Assembly (NCBI GenBank): GCA_964515215.1
Contig: CAZESL010000017.1
Coordinates: 1-27,393 of the forward strand
Source: SIG588 sp964515215
GTDB lineage: Bacteria; Bacillota; Clostridia; Oscillospirales; Acutalibacteraceae
DNA: 27,393 nt
Direction of reading: 5' to 3'
The notes under the pieces were generated by a model. It saw only the letters and a list, made by a program, of their open reading frames with translations, had not been told where the DNA came from and made no database searches. The number at the start of each line of letters is the position of its first letter. The first letter of the stretch is position 1. Positions 7,361 to 15,685 of this stretch are shown one piece after another. Both the position numbers and the translations under genes were made by a program.

Positions 7361-8454
7361 ATGAACAAATACGGGGTGTATCAAGACGGTACCACGCCGA
7401 TGTGGCGGGATGCCGACGGTACGCTGTGGGCGATGAGCGGGCATTCGCACATGGGGCATATCGCGATGTTTCGCGGCACAACACCGGACGATATGACCCT
7501 TGCATGGCCGATCGAGACCAACTTCACCGTAGGGCGCGCGGGAGATGCGTATAACGGTATTTGTTACCCCGAGGGGATCCTGCCGCGCGGCAGTATGTGG
7601 CCGTTTGGGTTGTATATCTGTCCCGTGACCCACCCTTCTTTTGCTGGTTTCACAACGAAACGGGTTGGAACGGCGGGGGGACGGCGTACGATGCGTTCGG
7701 GCTGTGTGAGACACCGCATCTGGATTCGGATTTCCGACACGTAGGGTTGATGCACTCGGACGATGAGGGGAGCACGTGGACGTTTGACCGTTGGGTACTC
7801 ACGGCACACGAGCCCGCCTTCACGGAACGTTACAACCCCGATGCGGGTGCAGCACGCGGGCAGACGGGGAATATCATCCGTTGCGGCAGCGGTGACTTTT
7901 GTCTGCTTTCCGATCCCCAAGGGGAGTATATCTACCTCTTATACGACATTATCACGATGGATATTTCGCGATCCACGGTGGAGGACGCGTGGCTTGGGTG
8001 CGATGCGTATATTGCCCGTACCCGTTTGCGTGAAGACGGTGTGACGGGAGATTTCGTGAAATATTATGACGGTGCGTTTTCGGAGGCGGGAAATCTCGGA
8101 CGGGAAAGCGCGATCCTGCGGGATGCGTGGCATCCCCGCGTGGCGTACAGTGAGCCGATCGGGTGCTATATTATGACCTCCAAACCGATCATTGCCGCGA
8201 TGCACGGGGAGATTCCCGATCTGGATGAAGGCGCACGCGTGATGCAGATCGCGACCTCGACCGATCTGATCCACTGGTCGACACCCGAAGTGGTGTATAA
8301 AGACGGCAAACCGTGGGGCAATCACTACAACGCCATTGTGTCGGACAGCGCGATAGGGCAACCTCATATTCTGCGCGAAAATACCTTCTCCATATTGAAC
8401 AATCACAACGGTACCGACGTGTTACGGTTTAACGTAACGATGAAAAGGAGATGA
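7361..8454 (+). pseudogene. Beta-propeller glycosidase-like gene, frameshifted
   Basis: Two overlapping frames form one protein. Frame one (7361-7744) reads MNKYGVYQDGTTPMWRDADG to FGLYICPVTH and then turns to nonsense. The next frame (open from 7561, stop 8452-8454) becomes sensible at FFCWFHNETGW and runs to the end. A missing base near 7629-7640, in cccacccttctttt, joins them as VTHPFFCWFHNETGW. The joined product of about 365 residues contains an Asp-box (SDDEGSTWTF) and STDLIHWSTPEVVY, as in five-bladed propeller glycosidases and sialidase-like proteins; the exact GH family is unclear. Coding-like sequence (FEQYSLDIGEAKESPF) also precedes the ATG without a start codon; a missing T in the T-run 7311-7315 would link it to GTG 7305. 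The gene is 4 bases upstream of GH32. Confidence 0.75.
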
Positions 8455-8458
8455 GCGT

Positions 8459-9562
8459 ATGGACTATTTGCAGAAATTACGGCATCACTACACCACCGAT
8501 CACGGCTGGGTGAACGACCCGAACGGTCTTGTCTACTTTAAAGGGTATTACCACGTGTTTTATCAACATGCACCCCACCACGAAGTGCCGTGGAAAGAGC
8601 CGATGCACTGGGGGCACGCCCGCACCCATGATTTCCTCACGTGGGAGGAGTTGCCCGTGGCGCTCTGCCCTGACGCGCCGTACGATAACTGCGGCTGTTG
8701 GTCGGGTACGGCGATCGTGAAGGATGACGTGCTGTATTTGATGTACGCCTCGTTATACGTTCCCGAAGGGGAGACGGGAGCGCGCCAGACGGTAAGCGTG
8801 GCATATTCCACCGACGGCATTCACTTTGAAAAGTATGCGGGAAACCCCGTGATACCGTTGTTTCCCGCCGACGGTTGCCCCGATTTTCGCGATCCCGCCG
8901 TGTGCTGTATCGATGGCGTGTACTACTGCGTGATGGCGTCGGGTTACCCGCCCGAAAAGAAGGCGCGTCTGCTTCTCTACCGCGGCGCCGACCTGTTTTC
9001 GTGGGAGTATGTGGGCGTTATGTGCGAGTGGGACGACGCGAAATTCACCGAATGTCCCTCGTTTATGCAGATCGAGGGCGACCAATGCGTGCTGACCGCT
9101 TCGGTCTGCTTCGAAAACGGTCACCGCTTCTCCATTATGTACGGTCGATTCCGTGACGGTAAATTTACGATCGAACACACCGCCGAGGTGGATCGCGGAC
9201 CCGACCAATATGCGGGGCAAGCATTCCGCGACCACCGCGGGCGCACCTTGCTGATCGCGTGGATGCCCGGCTGGCGCTACAACGGCTATGCCGCGCGGGA
9301 CGTCGGGTGTATGTCCACCCCACGTGAACTGAAGCTGACGGATGGTAAGATCGTGGGCGTTCCCGTGGAAGAAGTGGCGCATTTGCTCACGGCGGAAGAT
9401 CCCGCCGTGCAATGCACTGAAGACGGATTTATCATCCCGCGCGAGGGACGCGATCCCGTTGTGTATAAAGGCGAGATAAAGGAACTGGCCATCCTGCGTG
9501 ACGGCTATATGGTCGAGGTGTTCGTCAACGGTGGAGAAGAAGTCTACTCGGTATTGCTGTAA
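8459..9562 (+). CDS. GH32 beta-fructosidase-type glycoside hydrolase
   Basis: The 367-residue enzyme has all three GH32 catalytic signatures: GWVNDPNGL (nucleophile Asp20), DFRDPAV (145 as the transition-state Asp) and FTECPSF (acid/base Glu198). Known members hydrolyse sucrose, levan, inulin or sucrose-phosphate. It is much shorter than the usual 480-500 residues: the five-bladed propeller is complete, but the C-terminal beta-sandwich is cut down to about 60 residues ending GYMVEVFVNGGEEVYSVLL. That short layout may mean a specialised substrate. It has no signal peptide, so it acts inside the cell. AAAGGAG is 8 bases before ATG 8459, and the stop of the propeller gene is 4 bases upstream, so they form an operon. 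Confidence 0.92.
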   Translation: MDYLQKLRHHYTTDHGWVNDPNGLVYFKGYYHVFYQHAPHHEVPWKEPMHWGHARTHDFLTWEELPVALCPDAPYDNCGCWSGTAIVKDDVLYLMYASLYVPEGETGARQTVSVAYSTDGIHFEKYAGNPVIPLFPADGCPDFRDPAVCCIDGVYYCVMASGYPPEKKARLLLYRGADLFSWEYVGVMCEWDDAKFTECPSFMQIEGDQCVLTASVCFENGHRFSIMYGRFRDGKFTIEHTAEVDRGPDQYAGQAFRDHRGRTLLIAWMPGWRYNGYAARDVGCMSTPRELKLTDGKIVGVPVEEVAHLLTAEDPAVQCTEDGFIIPREGRDPVVYKGEIKELAILRDGYMVEVFVNGGEEVYSVLL

Positions 9563-9595
9563 AAAACGGCTGTAAGTGAGTTGTGATTTAGGAAT

Positions 9596-9618
9596 GTGTG
9601 CGCTGTAGCGACACTTTT
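9596..9618 (+). terminator. Weak terminator-like hairpin after GH32
   Basis: GTGTGCGCT pairs with AGCGACAC (one bulged G, very tight loop) and is followed by TTTT at 9615-9618. It lies 34 bases after the GH32 stop. The short loop and T-run make it a modest candidate. Confidence 0.35.
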
Positions 9619-9637
9619 AGCGAGTGCTCGGTCATAG

Positions 9638-9787
9638 AAACTCCCCCAGTCATTCGCCACCCGTTTCACGGGCGGCGAATGACAGCCCCCTCAACGAGGG
9701 GGCCAAGGGTCACAGCGTCTTTCAAAGTTCAAGTGAATATCCAAAAACACAGGGAGAGAATGTACCGTCAGAAGATACATTCTCTCC
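9638..9787 (-). repeat. Composite hairpin element, copy B
   Basis: Read on the minus strand, 51 bases after the AraC stop codon, there is a perfect 12-base-pair hairpin (arms 9787-9776 and 9764-9753, GGAGAGAATGTA type), then a T-rich flank, then GCTGTGACCCTTGGCCCCCT and a run of further hairpins: GAGGGGGC/GCCCCCTC (9685-9703) and a 10-base-pair arm pair (9649-9658 with 9674-9683), ending in GGGGGAGTTT at 9638-9647. The hairpin has U-rich sides and lies between convergent genes, so it can act as a terminator as well. The block 9638-9717 is homologous to the repeat at 18168-18286. Confidence 0.75.
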
Positions 9788-9838
9788 ATTCTTGTCCTAA
9801 GGGTGAGCAATGAAACCAAACTTCACTGTCCGTACTTG

Positions 9839-10630
9839 TTATCCGTTTCTCTCCCGCAGATACTCGCGCGGGGAGAGCCCGATGACCTGCTTGAATACGG
9901 TGGAAAAATACAAAGGGTCGGAAAATCCCGAAAGTAAGGCGACGTTCTTGATAGAATCCAATCCGTTGTCCAGAAGAGACACCGCATAGCGAATGCGTAA
10001 GGTACGCAGATAATCCGAATACGGTGTTCCCGTTCGTTTCTTAAAGAGATGGGATAGATACTTCGCGTTATAGCCGAGTTCCTCCGCCAGCGTAGTCAGC
10101 GAGAGGGCGGAGTCGGTGAAATGGTTTTCCGTAAGGTCAATAATGCGGTCGATCAACTCGTTTTGCGGGTTGCAGTTTTCGAACAAACGCGAAAAGGTGT
10201 AAAGTAAAATACTTTCCGCCGCAAGGTCCACCGTCTCTTCCGAGGCGCGTGACAGACTCTCCTTCCACAGCGGCAACAGACCGTCAAGCCCCGTAAAACA
10301 GCGGGCTTCGCGGCGAATGTGAAAACGGTTGAACAGTGCGTCGGCACGCACGCCGTCAAAGGAAATGTACATATATTCGCAAGCGTCCTCGCATTCGGTG
10401 TAAAGTGTTTCACCTTTAAAGCAAAACAACAGTGTGCCGCTTGCAAACGGCGTGCGGGTGTTGTCGCACATCACGGTCCCGCTGCCTTTGGTGAAGAGCA
10501 ACAGCGTGTGTGCCCTCAAAACCGAAGGGGTCTTTATCACGTCGAGGTTAGATTCGTACACAAAACAGATAATATTCAAATCGTTGGTATAGGACGGGGA
10601 TACGAATTTGCAGATGTTACGGTCTTTCAT
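9839..10630 (-). CDS. AraC family transcriptional regulator
   Basis: The 263-residue protein has an N-terminal cupin-like sensing domain (about 15-140, with RAHTLLLFTKGSGTVMCDNT and GTLLFCFKGETLYTE) and a C-terminal AraC DNA-binding domain (about 160-263) with two helix-turn-helix units: LTTLAEELGYNAKYLSHLFK and IKNVALLSGFSDPLYFSTVF, then the family ending VIGLSPREYLRE. Cupin-AraC proteins usually sense a sugar and activate nearby genes. ATG 10630 is chosen because GGAGG is 8 bases upstream; the in-frame GTG 15 bases earlier overlaps that site. Its promoter is back to back with that of the DMT transporter operon, its likely target. Confidence 0.93.
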   Translation of the reverse strand: MKDRNICKFVSPSYTNDLNIICFVYESNLDVIKTPSVLRAHTLLLFTKGSGTVMCDNTRTPFASGTLLFCFKGETLYTECEDACEYMYISFDGVRADALFNRFHIRREARCFTGLDGLLPLWKESLSRASEETVDLAAESILLYTFSRLFENCNPQNELIDRIIDLTENHFTDSALSLTTLAEELGYNAKYLSHLFKKRTGTPYSDYLRTLRIRYAVSLLDNGLDSIKNVALLSGFSDPLYFSTVFKQVIGLSPREYLRERNG

Positions 10631-10650
10631 GCACCACACCTCCACCGATT

Positions 10651-10679
10651 ATTGTATCGCGTCCACAGCAAAAAATCAA
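10651..10679 (-). promoter_or_regulatory. Promoter of the AraC gene
   Basis: On the minus strand TTGATT (10679-10674), 17 bases, TACAAT (10656-10651), followed 20 bases on by the AraC start region. Confidence 0.6.
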
Positions 10680-10721
10680 GCAGAATGTAACGATATTCCA
10701 TAAATGCATAGAAAATTTCTA

Positions 10722-10750
10722 TTGAAAAAGCGTTTGGGATGCGGTATAGT
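10722..10750 (+). promoter_or_regulatory. Promoter of the DMT transporter/oxidoreductase operon
   Basis: TTGAAA (10722-10727), 17 bases, TATAGT (10745-10750), 23 bases before the start codon at 10773. The 42 bases between this -35 box and that of the divergent AraC gene are the natural place for an AraC operator. Confidence 0.65.
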
Positions 10751-10772
10751 GAGGTCAAAAGGGGGGCGACCG

Positions 10773-11636
10773 ATGTATTATGCGTTGACACTGCTTTCGG
10801 TCGTGCTGTTCGGCGGTTGCTTTTATTTAAACGATGCGTACCGCCGCGCACACGGAAGCGGCTGGGTGGTCAGCCTGCAGTATTCACTGATCTCTTCGCT
10901 GGCGGGACTGATCGTGCTGTTGCTTGTAAACGGGTTGCGATTGGAATTTACGCCCTTCACCTTACTGATGGCGCTGGCGGCAACGGTCAACGGTAAACTG
11001 TACAGTTACTGCAGTTTCAAAGCACTCGATAAGATCAACCTGTCACTCTATTCGCTGTTTTCGATGCTCGGCGGTATGGCGTTGCCGTTTTTGCAGGGTA
11101 TCGTCTTTTACGGCGAGCCGATGACCCTCGCCAAAGCCGTGTGTATCGTATGTATCGCGGCGGCACTGGCGCTGACGGTGGAACGCGGCGAGAAAAAACG
11201 CGGCGGCACGTGGTATTATATCGGCGTGTTTGTGTTTAACGGTATGTCGGGCGTGCTGTCCAAACTGTTCACCGAAGCACCGTACGAAAAGGCAAGTGCC
11301 GCGGGGTATTCCGTTTTGATCTGTGCGTGCGGGGTCTTGATGTCGGTGTTGTTGTTGATTCCATTTTGGATGCGTGGTGCGACCCGCCGCCCGACCTGGC
11401 GCGGGGTTGCGGCGGGTGCGTCGGCAGGTGCGTTGAACAAGGTCGCCAATTTCATACTGGTGGCGGCGTTGGTGCATTTGGATGCATCGGTGCAGTATCC
11501 GATGGTCACGGGCGGTGTGATGATCGTTTCCACCGCGTTGTGCTTTGTGAATAAGACCAAACCGTCCGCAAAAGAATTGTGGTCGGTCGGATTGGCGTTC
11601 GTGGGTATGTTGGCGTTGTTCGTCATTCCAAAATAA
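10773..11636 (+). CDS. DMT superfamily (EamA-like) transporter
   Basis: The 287-residue protein is hydrophobic throughout with about ten predicted membrane helices in two halves, the plan of the drug/metabolite transporter superfamily. Supporting segments are LYSLFSMLGGMALPFLQGIV in the first half and VQYPMVTGGVMIVSTALCFV in the second, similar to the helix 4 and helix 9 region of EamA and sugar-type DMT proteins. Direction and substrate cannot be read from sequence, but placement with an oxidoreductase and an AraC regulator suggests a sugar-related compound. ATG 10773 follows an AGGGGGG site; the frame extends upstream to 10704 but that part covers the promoter. The next gene starts 15 bases after its stop. 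Confidence 0.85.
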   Translation: MYYALTLLSVVLFGGCFYLNDAYRRAHGSGWVVSLQYSLISSLAGLIVLLLVNGLRLEFTPFTLLMALAATVNGKLYSYCSFKALDKINLSLYSLFSMLGGMALPFLQGIVFYGEPMTLAKAVCIVCIAAALALTVERGEKKRGGTWYYIGVFVFNGMSGVLSKLFTEAPYEKASAAGYSVLICACGVLMSVLLLIPFWMRGATRRPTWRGVAAGASAGALNKVANFILVAALVHLDASVQYPMVTGGVMIVSTALCFVNKTKPSAKELWSVGLAFVGMLALFVIPK

Positions 11637-11651
11637 GAGGGAGGAATATTT

Positions 11652-12902
11652 ATGAAAACAATCAAGATCGGCGTTTTCGGTGTAGGGGGACGCGGTATCT
11701 ACATTGGGCGGGACGCGATGCTCGCAGGGGCAGAAGTGGTCGCGGCGTGCGATTTTCGCGAAGAATGCTTGCAACAAGCGGTGAAAGAATTCGGCAGTGA
11801 CGTGGCACTGTACCGCACCTTCGATGAATTCATCGAACACGATATGGACGCGGTGGTGTTGGCGAACTTCTTCCACGAGCACGCACCGTACGCCGTTCGT
11901 TGCTTTGAAAAGGGATTGCACGTGTATTCTGAGTGTATCAGCAACGGCACGATGGCGGAAGGCGTGGAATTGATCCGCGCCTTTGAGAAGAGCGACTCGA
12001 TCTACTATTTGGCGGAAAACTACCCCCAAATGAAGTTCAACCGTGAAATGAAGCGGGTTTGCGATACCGGCACGCTCGGCAAGATCCTCTATGCCGAGGG
12101 AGAATACAACCATCCGGGAGACCCCTTTGACGTGGAATTTAAAAAGGAATGCAACTATTTTGAGAAGCATTGGCGCAACTTCGTGCCGCGCACCTATTAC
12201 GTGACCCATTCGCTCGGTCCCATTATGTGTGCGACGGGAGCCACTCCGTGCCGCGTGACGGCAATGGCGGCGTTTGCACCCGTTACGGATGAAAATGCAC
12301 CCACCGCAAGTTTCGACGGCGACCGTGCGGCGGTCATTATGACACAAAACGACGACGGCTCCGTTTTCCGTTTCACGGGTTGTGCCGCTTTTGGGGCGCA
12401 CCACAACGCGTATCGCATCTGCGGCACCAAGGGCTCGATCGAAAATCTGCGCGGAATGGGCGAGCAGGTGATGCTCCGCTACAACGAGTGGGAAAAACCG
12501 GAAGGAGTGCGTGACGGATTGTACGAGCCGGATTGGAACGACCGCGACGAAGAATTGATCAAGCAGACGGGGCACGGCGGCGGCGACTACATCAGCGTCC
12601 GTAACTTCCTCGATTGTATCCGTGAAGGCCGTCAGCCCGAGCATCCCTTTGATATCCACAGTGCGGTTGCCATGTCCTCGGTGGCGATCTTGGGACACCG
12701 CTCGGTGCTTTCGGGCGGTCAGCCGTTCGATATCCCCGATTTTCGCAGTGAAGCCGCACGGGTATTATATGAAAACGATCGTGAGACCCCGTTCTACGGC
12801 ACCGACGGCGGCAAACCGACCATTCCCTGCTGTTCGCACCCCGACTTCAAACCGAGCGAGCAACAGCTGGCGGCCTATCGTAAAGTGTTGGGATTGGTAT
12901 AA
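11652..12902 (+). CDS. Gfo/Idh/MocA family NAD(P)-dependent oxidoreductase
   Basis: The 416-residue protein opens with a Rossmann fold: IKIGVFGVGGRGIYIG, with the dinucleotide loop GVGGRG at 10-15, and VVAACDFREE at the end of strand 2. The usual catalytic EKP motif is replaced by SECISNG (about 93-99), and the C-terminal domain has GHGGGDYISVRNFLDCIREG, a layout also seen in the subgroup that includes GH109 enzymes and sugar-alcohol dehydrogenases. It probably oxidises or epimerises a sugar or inositol derivative, in the cytosol. AGGGAGG lies about 7 bases before the ATG. It forms an operon with the DMT transporter and ends at a strong terminator. Confidence 0.9.
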   Translation: MKTIKIGVFGVGGRGIYIGRDAMLAGAEVVAACDFREECLQQAVKEFGSDVALYRTFDEFIEHDMDAVVLANFFHEHAPYAVRCFEKGLHVYSECISNGTMAEGVELIRAFEKSDSIYYLAENYPQMKFNREMKRVCDTGTLGKILYAEGEYNHPGDPFDVEFKKECNYFEKHWRNFVPRTYYVTHSLGPIMCATGATPCRVTAMAAFAPVTDENAPTASFDGDRAAVIMTQNDDGSVFRFTGCAAFGAHHNAYRICGTKGSIENLRGMGEQVMLRYNEWEKPEGVRDGLYEPDWNDRDEELIKQTGHGGGDYISVRNFLDCIREGRQPEHPFDIHSAVAMSSVAILGHRSVLSGGQPFDIPDFRSEAARVLYENDRETPFYGTDGGKPTIPCCSHPDFKPSEQQLAAYRKVLGLV

Positions 12903-12908
12903 TAAGTA

Positions 12909-12942
12909 AAGCGGTGTGCGGAATTTTCGCACACCGCTTTTT
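12909..12942 (+). terminator. Intrinsic terminator of the transporter/oxidoreductase operon
   Basis: A perfect 12-base-pair stem (AAGCGGTGTGCG, loop GAATTTT, CGCACACCGCTT) followed by TTT, 6 bases after the oxidoreductase stop codon. Confidence 0.92.
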
Positions 12943-12980
12943 ATATGGTTTCGAAATATTTTCGTTCTATTAAAAATAGG

Positions 12981-13008
12981 TTGAATTTTTTAAACCGTTT
13001 GTTATAAT
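12981..13008 (+). promoter_or_regulatory. Promoter of the beta-mannosidase gene
   Basis: TTGAAT (12981-12986), 16 bases, TATAAT (13003-13008), then AAGGAGG at about 13015-13021 before the TTG start at 13029. The leader is very short. Confidence 0.65.
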
Positions 13009-13028
13009 GATGAAAAGGAGGCGATTGT

Positions 13029-15551
13029 TTGAAAGTATGGAATTTGAACGGCGAGTGGTCGCTCGCTTGTTACGACTATCGTGAAACGATGCCGCCAACG
13101 GCGGATTTCGGCGAGCCGAAAATGACGCTTACCGCTACCGTGCCGGGTGACGTACACGCCGACCTGCAAAAGGCGGGTCTGCTGGATACGGTGTTTTACA
13201 GTGATAATTATTTGAAAGCCGCGTGGGTGCCCGAAAGTGATTGGTGCTACACCCGCGAATTCACGGTGGATGCTTTGGAAGCCCGTAACGAATTGGTGTT
13301 TGAGGGCTTGGATCTGTATGCCGTGATCTATCTGAACGGTCAAAAGATCGGCGAGACGGAAAACGCGCTCATTCCGCATCACGTGAAGGTGGACGGTGTG
13401 ATCCGCGAAGGGGTCAACACTCTTTCGGTGTATTTCCGCTCGGTGCGCAAGATCGGCGCCGCCTTCCCGAAAGAAAAGTACGGCGGGTGTTTTGATACGG
13501 CACGTCTGTTTATGCGTAAGGCACAGTGCCAATTCAGTTGGGACTGGGCACCCGCCCTGCCCGCCGTGGGCATTTGGCAGGATGTGAAACTGGTCACCCG
13601 TGCGGGGCATCGCATTCTGTCCCACCGTTTTGATACCCGTCTGGATGGGCGCGTGACCTTGTTCTTCGAAATTGACGGCGAAGGTGCCAAATGGTCGGGC
13701 GATGAACAGGAATTTGAGCGCAAACTCATTTCGGTGGACGTACCGCAAGCCGAGCGGACGTATAAAGTGAAACTCACGGTGCAAAACGGCGATCAAACGA
13801 TCGAGGTCGAGCGGGAATTTCAGGATTATCGCGAGTTCTTCACCTTCACGGTGGAAGATCCGCAACTTTGGTGGCCGCACGATATGGGTGAACAGCCGCT
13901 GTATCCCTACACCTTCGCGTATTATGAGGACGGGGTGCTGAGCGACGAAGTGCGCGGTCGGTTTGCCATTCGCACGGTTCAGCTGAACGAAGAACCGCGC
14001 GACGATGGGGAAGACGGGCTGAAGTGCGAGCTGTTGGTGAACGGGGAGCGTACCTTCTTGAAGGGCGGCAACTGGGTGCCGATGGATTGTTTCCCCGGCA
14101 CGGTGGAGGATGCACGCTATCGCCGCATTTTGGAAGAAGCGAAACTTGGTAACGTCAATGCCTTCCGCATTTGGGGCGGCGGTATCTACGAAAAAGATGT
14201 CTTTTACGATATCTGTGACGAACTGGGCATCCTCATTTGGCAGGACCTAGCGTTTGCCTGTGCCGAAGTGCCGGTGGACTATCCGGGGCTTCTCGATCTT
14301 ATCAATACCGAGATCGACACGGTGGTGCGTCGCCTTGCCAATCACCCGTGTATTGCGCTGTGGTGCGGCGGGAACGAGCGCAACGGCTGTTTCGGGTATT
14401 TCCCGTGCCTCGGTGAGGAACTGTTCCTTTACACCATGCGCGGCATCGTGAACGGGCTCGACCCGTCCCGTCCGTACGTGGACGGCAGTCCGTACGGATA
14501 CAACCACATGGGCGGTCGCGTACGCAGCGGCGACCACCACACCGCCGCCTTCAATATCGGCAGTACGCTCGATTGGAACGAACGGCGTGAGATCTTCAAA
14601 ACCACCGTCAGCGGTATGGCGACCGAAGTCGGTTGCATGGGCTTCCCGCCGATGAGCAGTTTGAAGAAGTATATTCCCGCCGAGGAAATGACCCACGACA
14701 GCCGTGTGATCGACCTGCATTTTGTGCGTAACCCGCACGACTGCGAGGGAAAAGGCTTCCTTGAAAAGGAATACGAACTTGCCAATGATATGTTTGGTGC
14801 GTGCACCGATTTCAACGATTTTGCGAAGAAATCCGCTTGTGCGCAATCGGAATTCGTGATGCTGGATACCACCTTCCACCGCAGCCGCAAAGGCAACTGT
14901 GCGGCGTCGCTGTTGTGGATGTATAACGATTGCTGGCCGTGCGGCACCTGGTCGGTGGTGGATTACTATCTTGAGCCGAAAGCCGCGTATTACGCGCTGA
15001 AACGTGCGTGTGAACCCGTAGCGGCGGTGATCGCGAAACGTCCCGACGGTTTGGGTGCCTATGCGGTGAACGACACCCGTTTTGATGTGACGGGCACACT
15101 CACGGTGGGGCAGATGGATACCGACGGTACGGTGGTGTTCCGCGAGGTGCGTGAGGTCACTGCACCCGCCCTTTCTTCGGTGAAAGTGTACGACTTCTCG
15201 GCGGTGGATGCCACCCGCCCGAACAGTTTCGTGTTTGTACGATTCCGGAGCGGTGATATCCAAACTCAGCAAGTGTGGTTCTTCCAAAATTGGAAAGACA
15301 TTGCGTGGGAACAGCCGCGCCTGACGGTCACGGCGGAGCAAAAGGATAAACACCACATCACCGTCACCCTCACCGCCGAAAAGTACACCCGCTTCGTGCG
15401 GTTGCAGGGACTTGGTGACGGCGTGCGGTACAGTGATAACTATTTTGATCTGTTGCCTGATCAGAAAAAGACGGTCACCATCACTGCCGAAAAGGCGATC
15501 TCGATGGACGACATCACGGTGGACCATTGGCTCACCGATTGGGTGGAATAA
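13029..15551 (+). CDS. GH2 beta-mannosidase
   Basis: The 840-residue enzyme shows the whole GH2 mannosidase plan: an N-terminal sugar-binding jelly-roll (1-190, with VPGDVHADL and SWDWAPALPAVGIWQDV), Ig-like sandwich, the TIM barrel from about 335 (LKGGNWVPMD, NAFRIWGGGIYEKDVFYDIC), and C-terminal sandwich domains. The acid/base is Glu450 in WCGGNERN and the nucleophile Glu533 in ATEVGCMG; LLWMYNDCWPCGTWSVVDYY is typical of beta-mannosidases rather than beta-galactosidases. It releases terminal beta-mannose from oligosaccharides such as manno-oligosaccharides or N-glycan core pieces. There is no signal peptide. The start is TTG, placed 7 bases after AAGGAGG and giving MKVWNLNGEWSL, which fits family N-termini. 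Confidence 0.95.
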   Translation: MKVWNLNGEWSLACYDYRETMPPTADFGEPKMTLTATVPGDVHADLQKAGLLDTVFYSDNYLKAAWVPESDWCYTREFTVDALEARNELVFEGLDLYAVIYLNGQKIGETENALIPHHVKVDGVIREGVNTLSVYFRSVRKIGAAFPKEKYGGCFDTARLFMRKAQCQFSWDWAPALPAVGIWQDVKLVTRAGHRILSHRFDTRLDGRVTLFFEIDGEGAKWSGDEQEFERKLISVDVPQAERTYKVKLTVQNGDQTIEVEREFQDYREFFTFTVEDPQLWWPHDMGEQPLYPYTFAYYEDGVLSDEVRGRFAIRTVQLNEEPRDDGEDGLKCELLVNGERTFLKGGNWVPMDCFPGTVEDARYRRILEEAKLGNVNAFRIWGGGIYEKDVFYDICDELGILIWQDLAFACAEVPVDYPGLLDLINTEIDTVVRRLANHPCIALWCGGNERNGCFGYFPCLGEELFLYTMRGIVNGLDPSRPYVDGSPYGYNHMGGRVRSGDHHTAAFNIGSTLDWNERREIFKTTVSGMATEVGCMGFPPMSSLKKYIPAEEMTHDSRVIDLHFVRNPHDCEGKGFLEKEYELANDMFGACTDFNDFAKKSACAQSEFVMLDTTFHRSRKGNCAASLLWMYNDCWPCGTWSVVDYYLEPKAAYYALKRACEPVAAVIAKRPDGLGAYAVNDTRFDVTGTLTVGQMDTDGTVVFREVREVTAPALSSVKVYDFSAVDATRPNSFVFVRFRSGDIQTQQVWFFQNWKDIAWEQPRLTVTAEQKDKHHITVTLTAEKYTRFVRLQGLGDGVRYSDNYFDLLPDQKKTVTITAEKAISMDDITVDHWLTDWVE

Positions 15552-15559
15552 TATAAATA

Positions 15560-15603
15560 AAAAACACACGGGGAAGATCGTCGGATTTTTCCCGTGTGTT
15601 TTT
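15560..15603. terminator. Two-way intrinsic terminator after the beta-mannosidase
   Basis: AAAAACACACGGG (15560-15572) pairs with CCCGTGTGTTTTT (15591-15603) across an 18-base loop, with A-rich and T-rich outer parts. It is only 12 bases before the -35 box of the BlaI-type gene, so it insulates the two units. Confidence 0.88.
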
Positions 15604-15614
15604 CTAAATTCCTC

Positions 15615-15669
15615 TTGACAAACCTGTCTATTGATGATAGACTATAGGTGCGGTCTATAGCTAATAGAC
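15615..15669 (+). promoter_or_regulatory. Promoter with two BlaI-type operators
   Basis: TTGACA (15615-15620) and TAGACT (15638-15643) are spaced by 17 bases. Two copies of the same 17-base palindrome GTCTAT-N5-ATAGAC lie at 15626-15642, covering the spacer and -10 region, and at 15653-15669, ending just before the ribosome site AAAGGAGG. The arms are identical and only the 5-base centres differ (TGATG, AGCTA). Their centres are 27 bases apart. This is the arrangement expected for a self-repressing BlaI/MecI-type regulator. Confidence 0.85.
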
Positions 15670-15685
15670 AAAAGGAGGCGTAAAA

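Noticed and set aside
7561..7744. Programmed frameshifting as the reason for the overlapping frames of the propeller gene
   Set aside because: There is no slippery heptamer, downstream pseudoknot or ribosome-site-like stimulator that I can see, and a second similar shift seems to occur at the start of the gene.
10722..10737. A catabolite-response (cre) site overlapping the DMT promoter (TGAAAAAGCGTTTGGG)
   Set aside because: Spacing between the TG and the CG core is two bases too long, and the right half does not match.
11043..12698. A 551-codon minus-strand ORF across the transporter and oxidoreductase genes
   Set aside because: It is antisense to two well-supported genes, is rich in His/Arg as expected from antisense reading, and has no recognisable motif.
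14247..15569. A 440-codon minus-strand ORF across the beta-mannosidase
   Set aside because: It is an antisense shadow; the GH2 frame has all the catalytic motifs.
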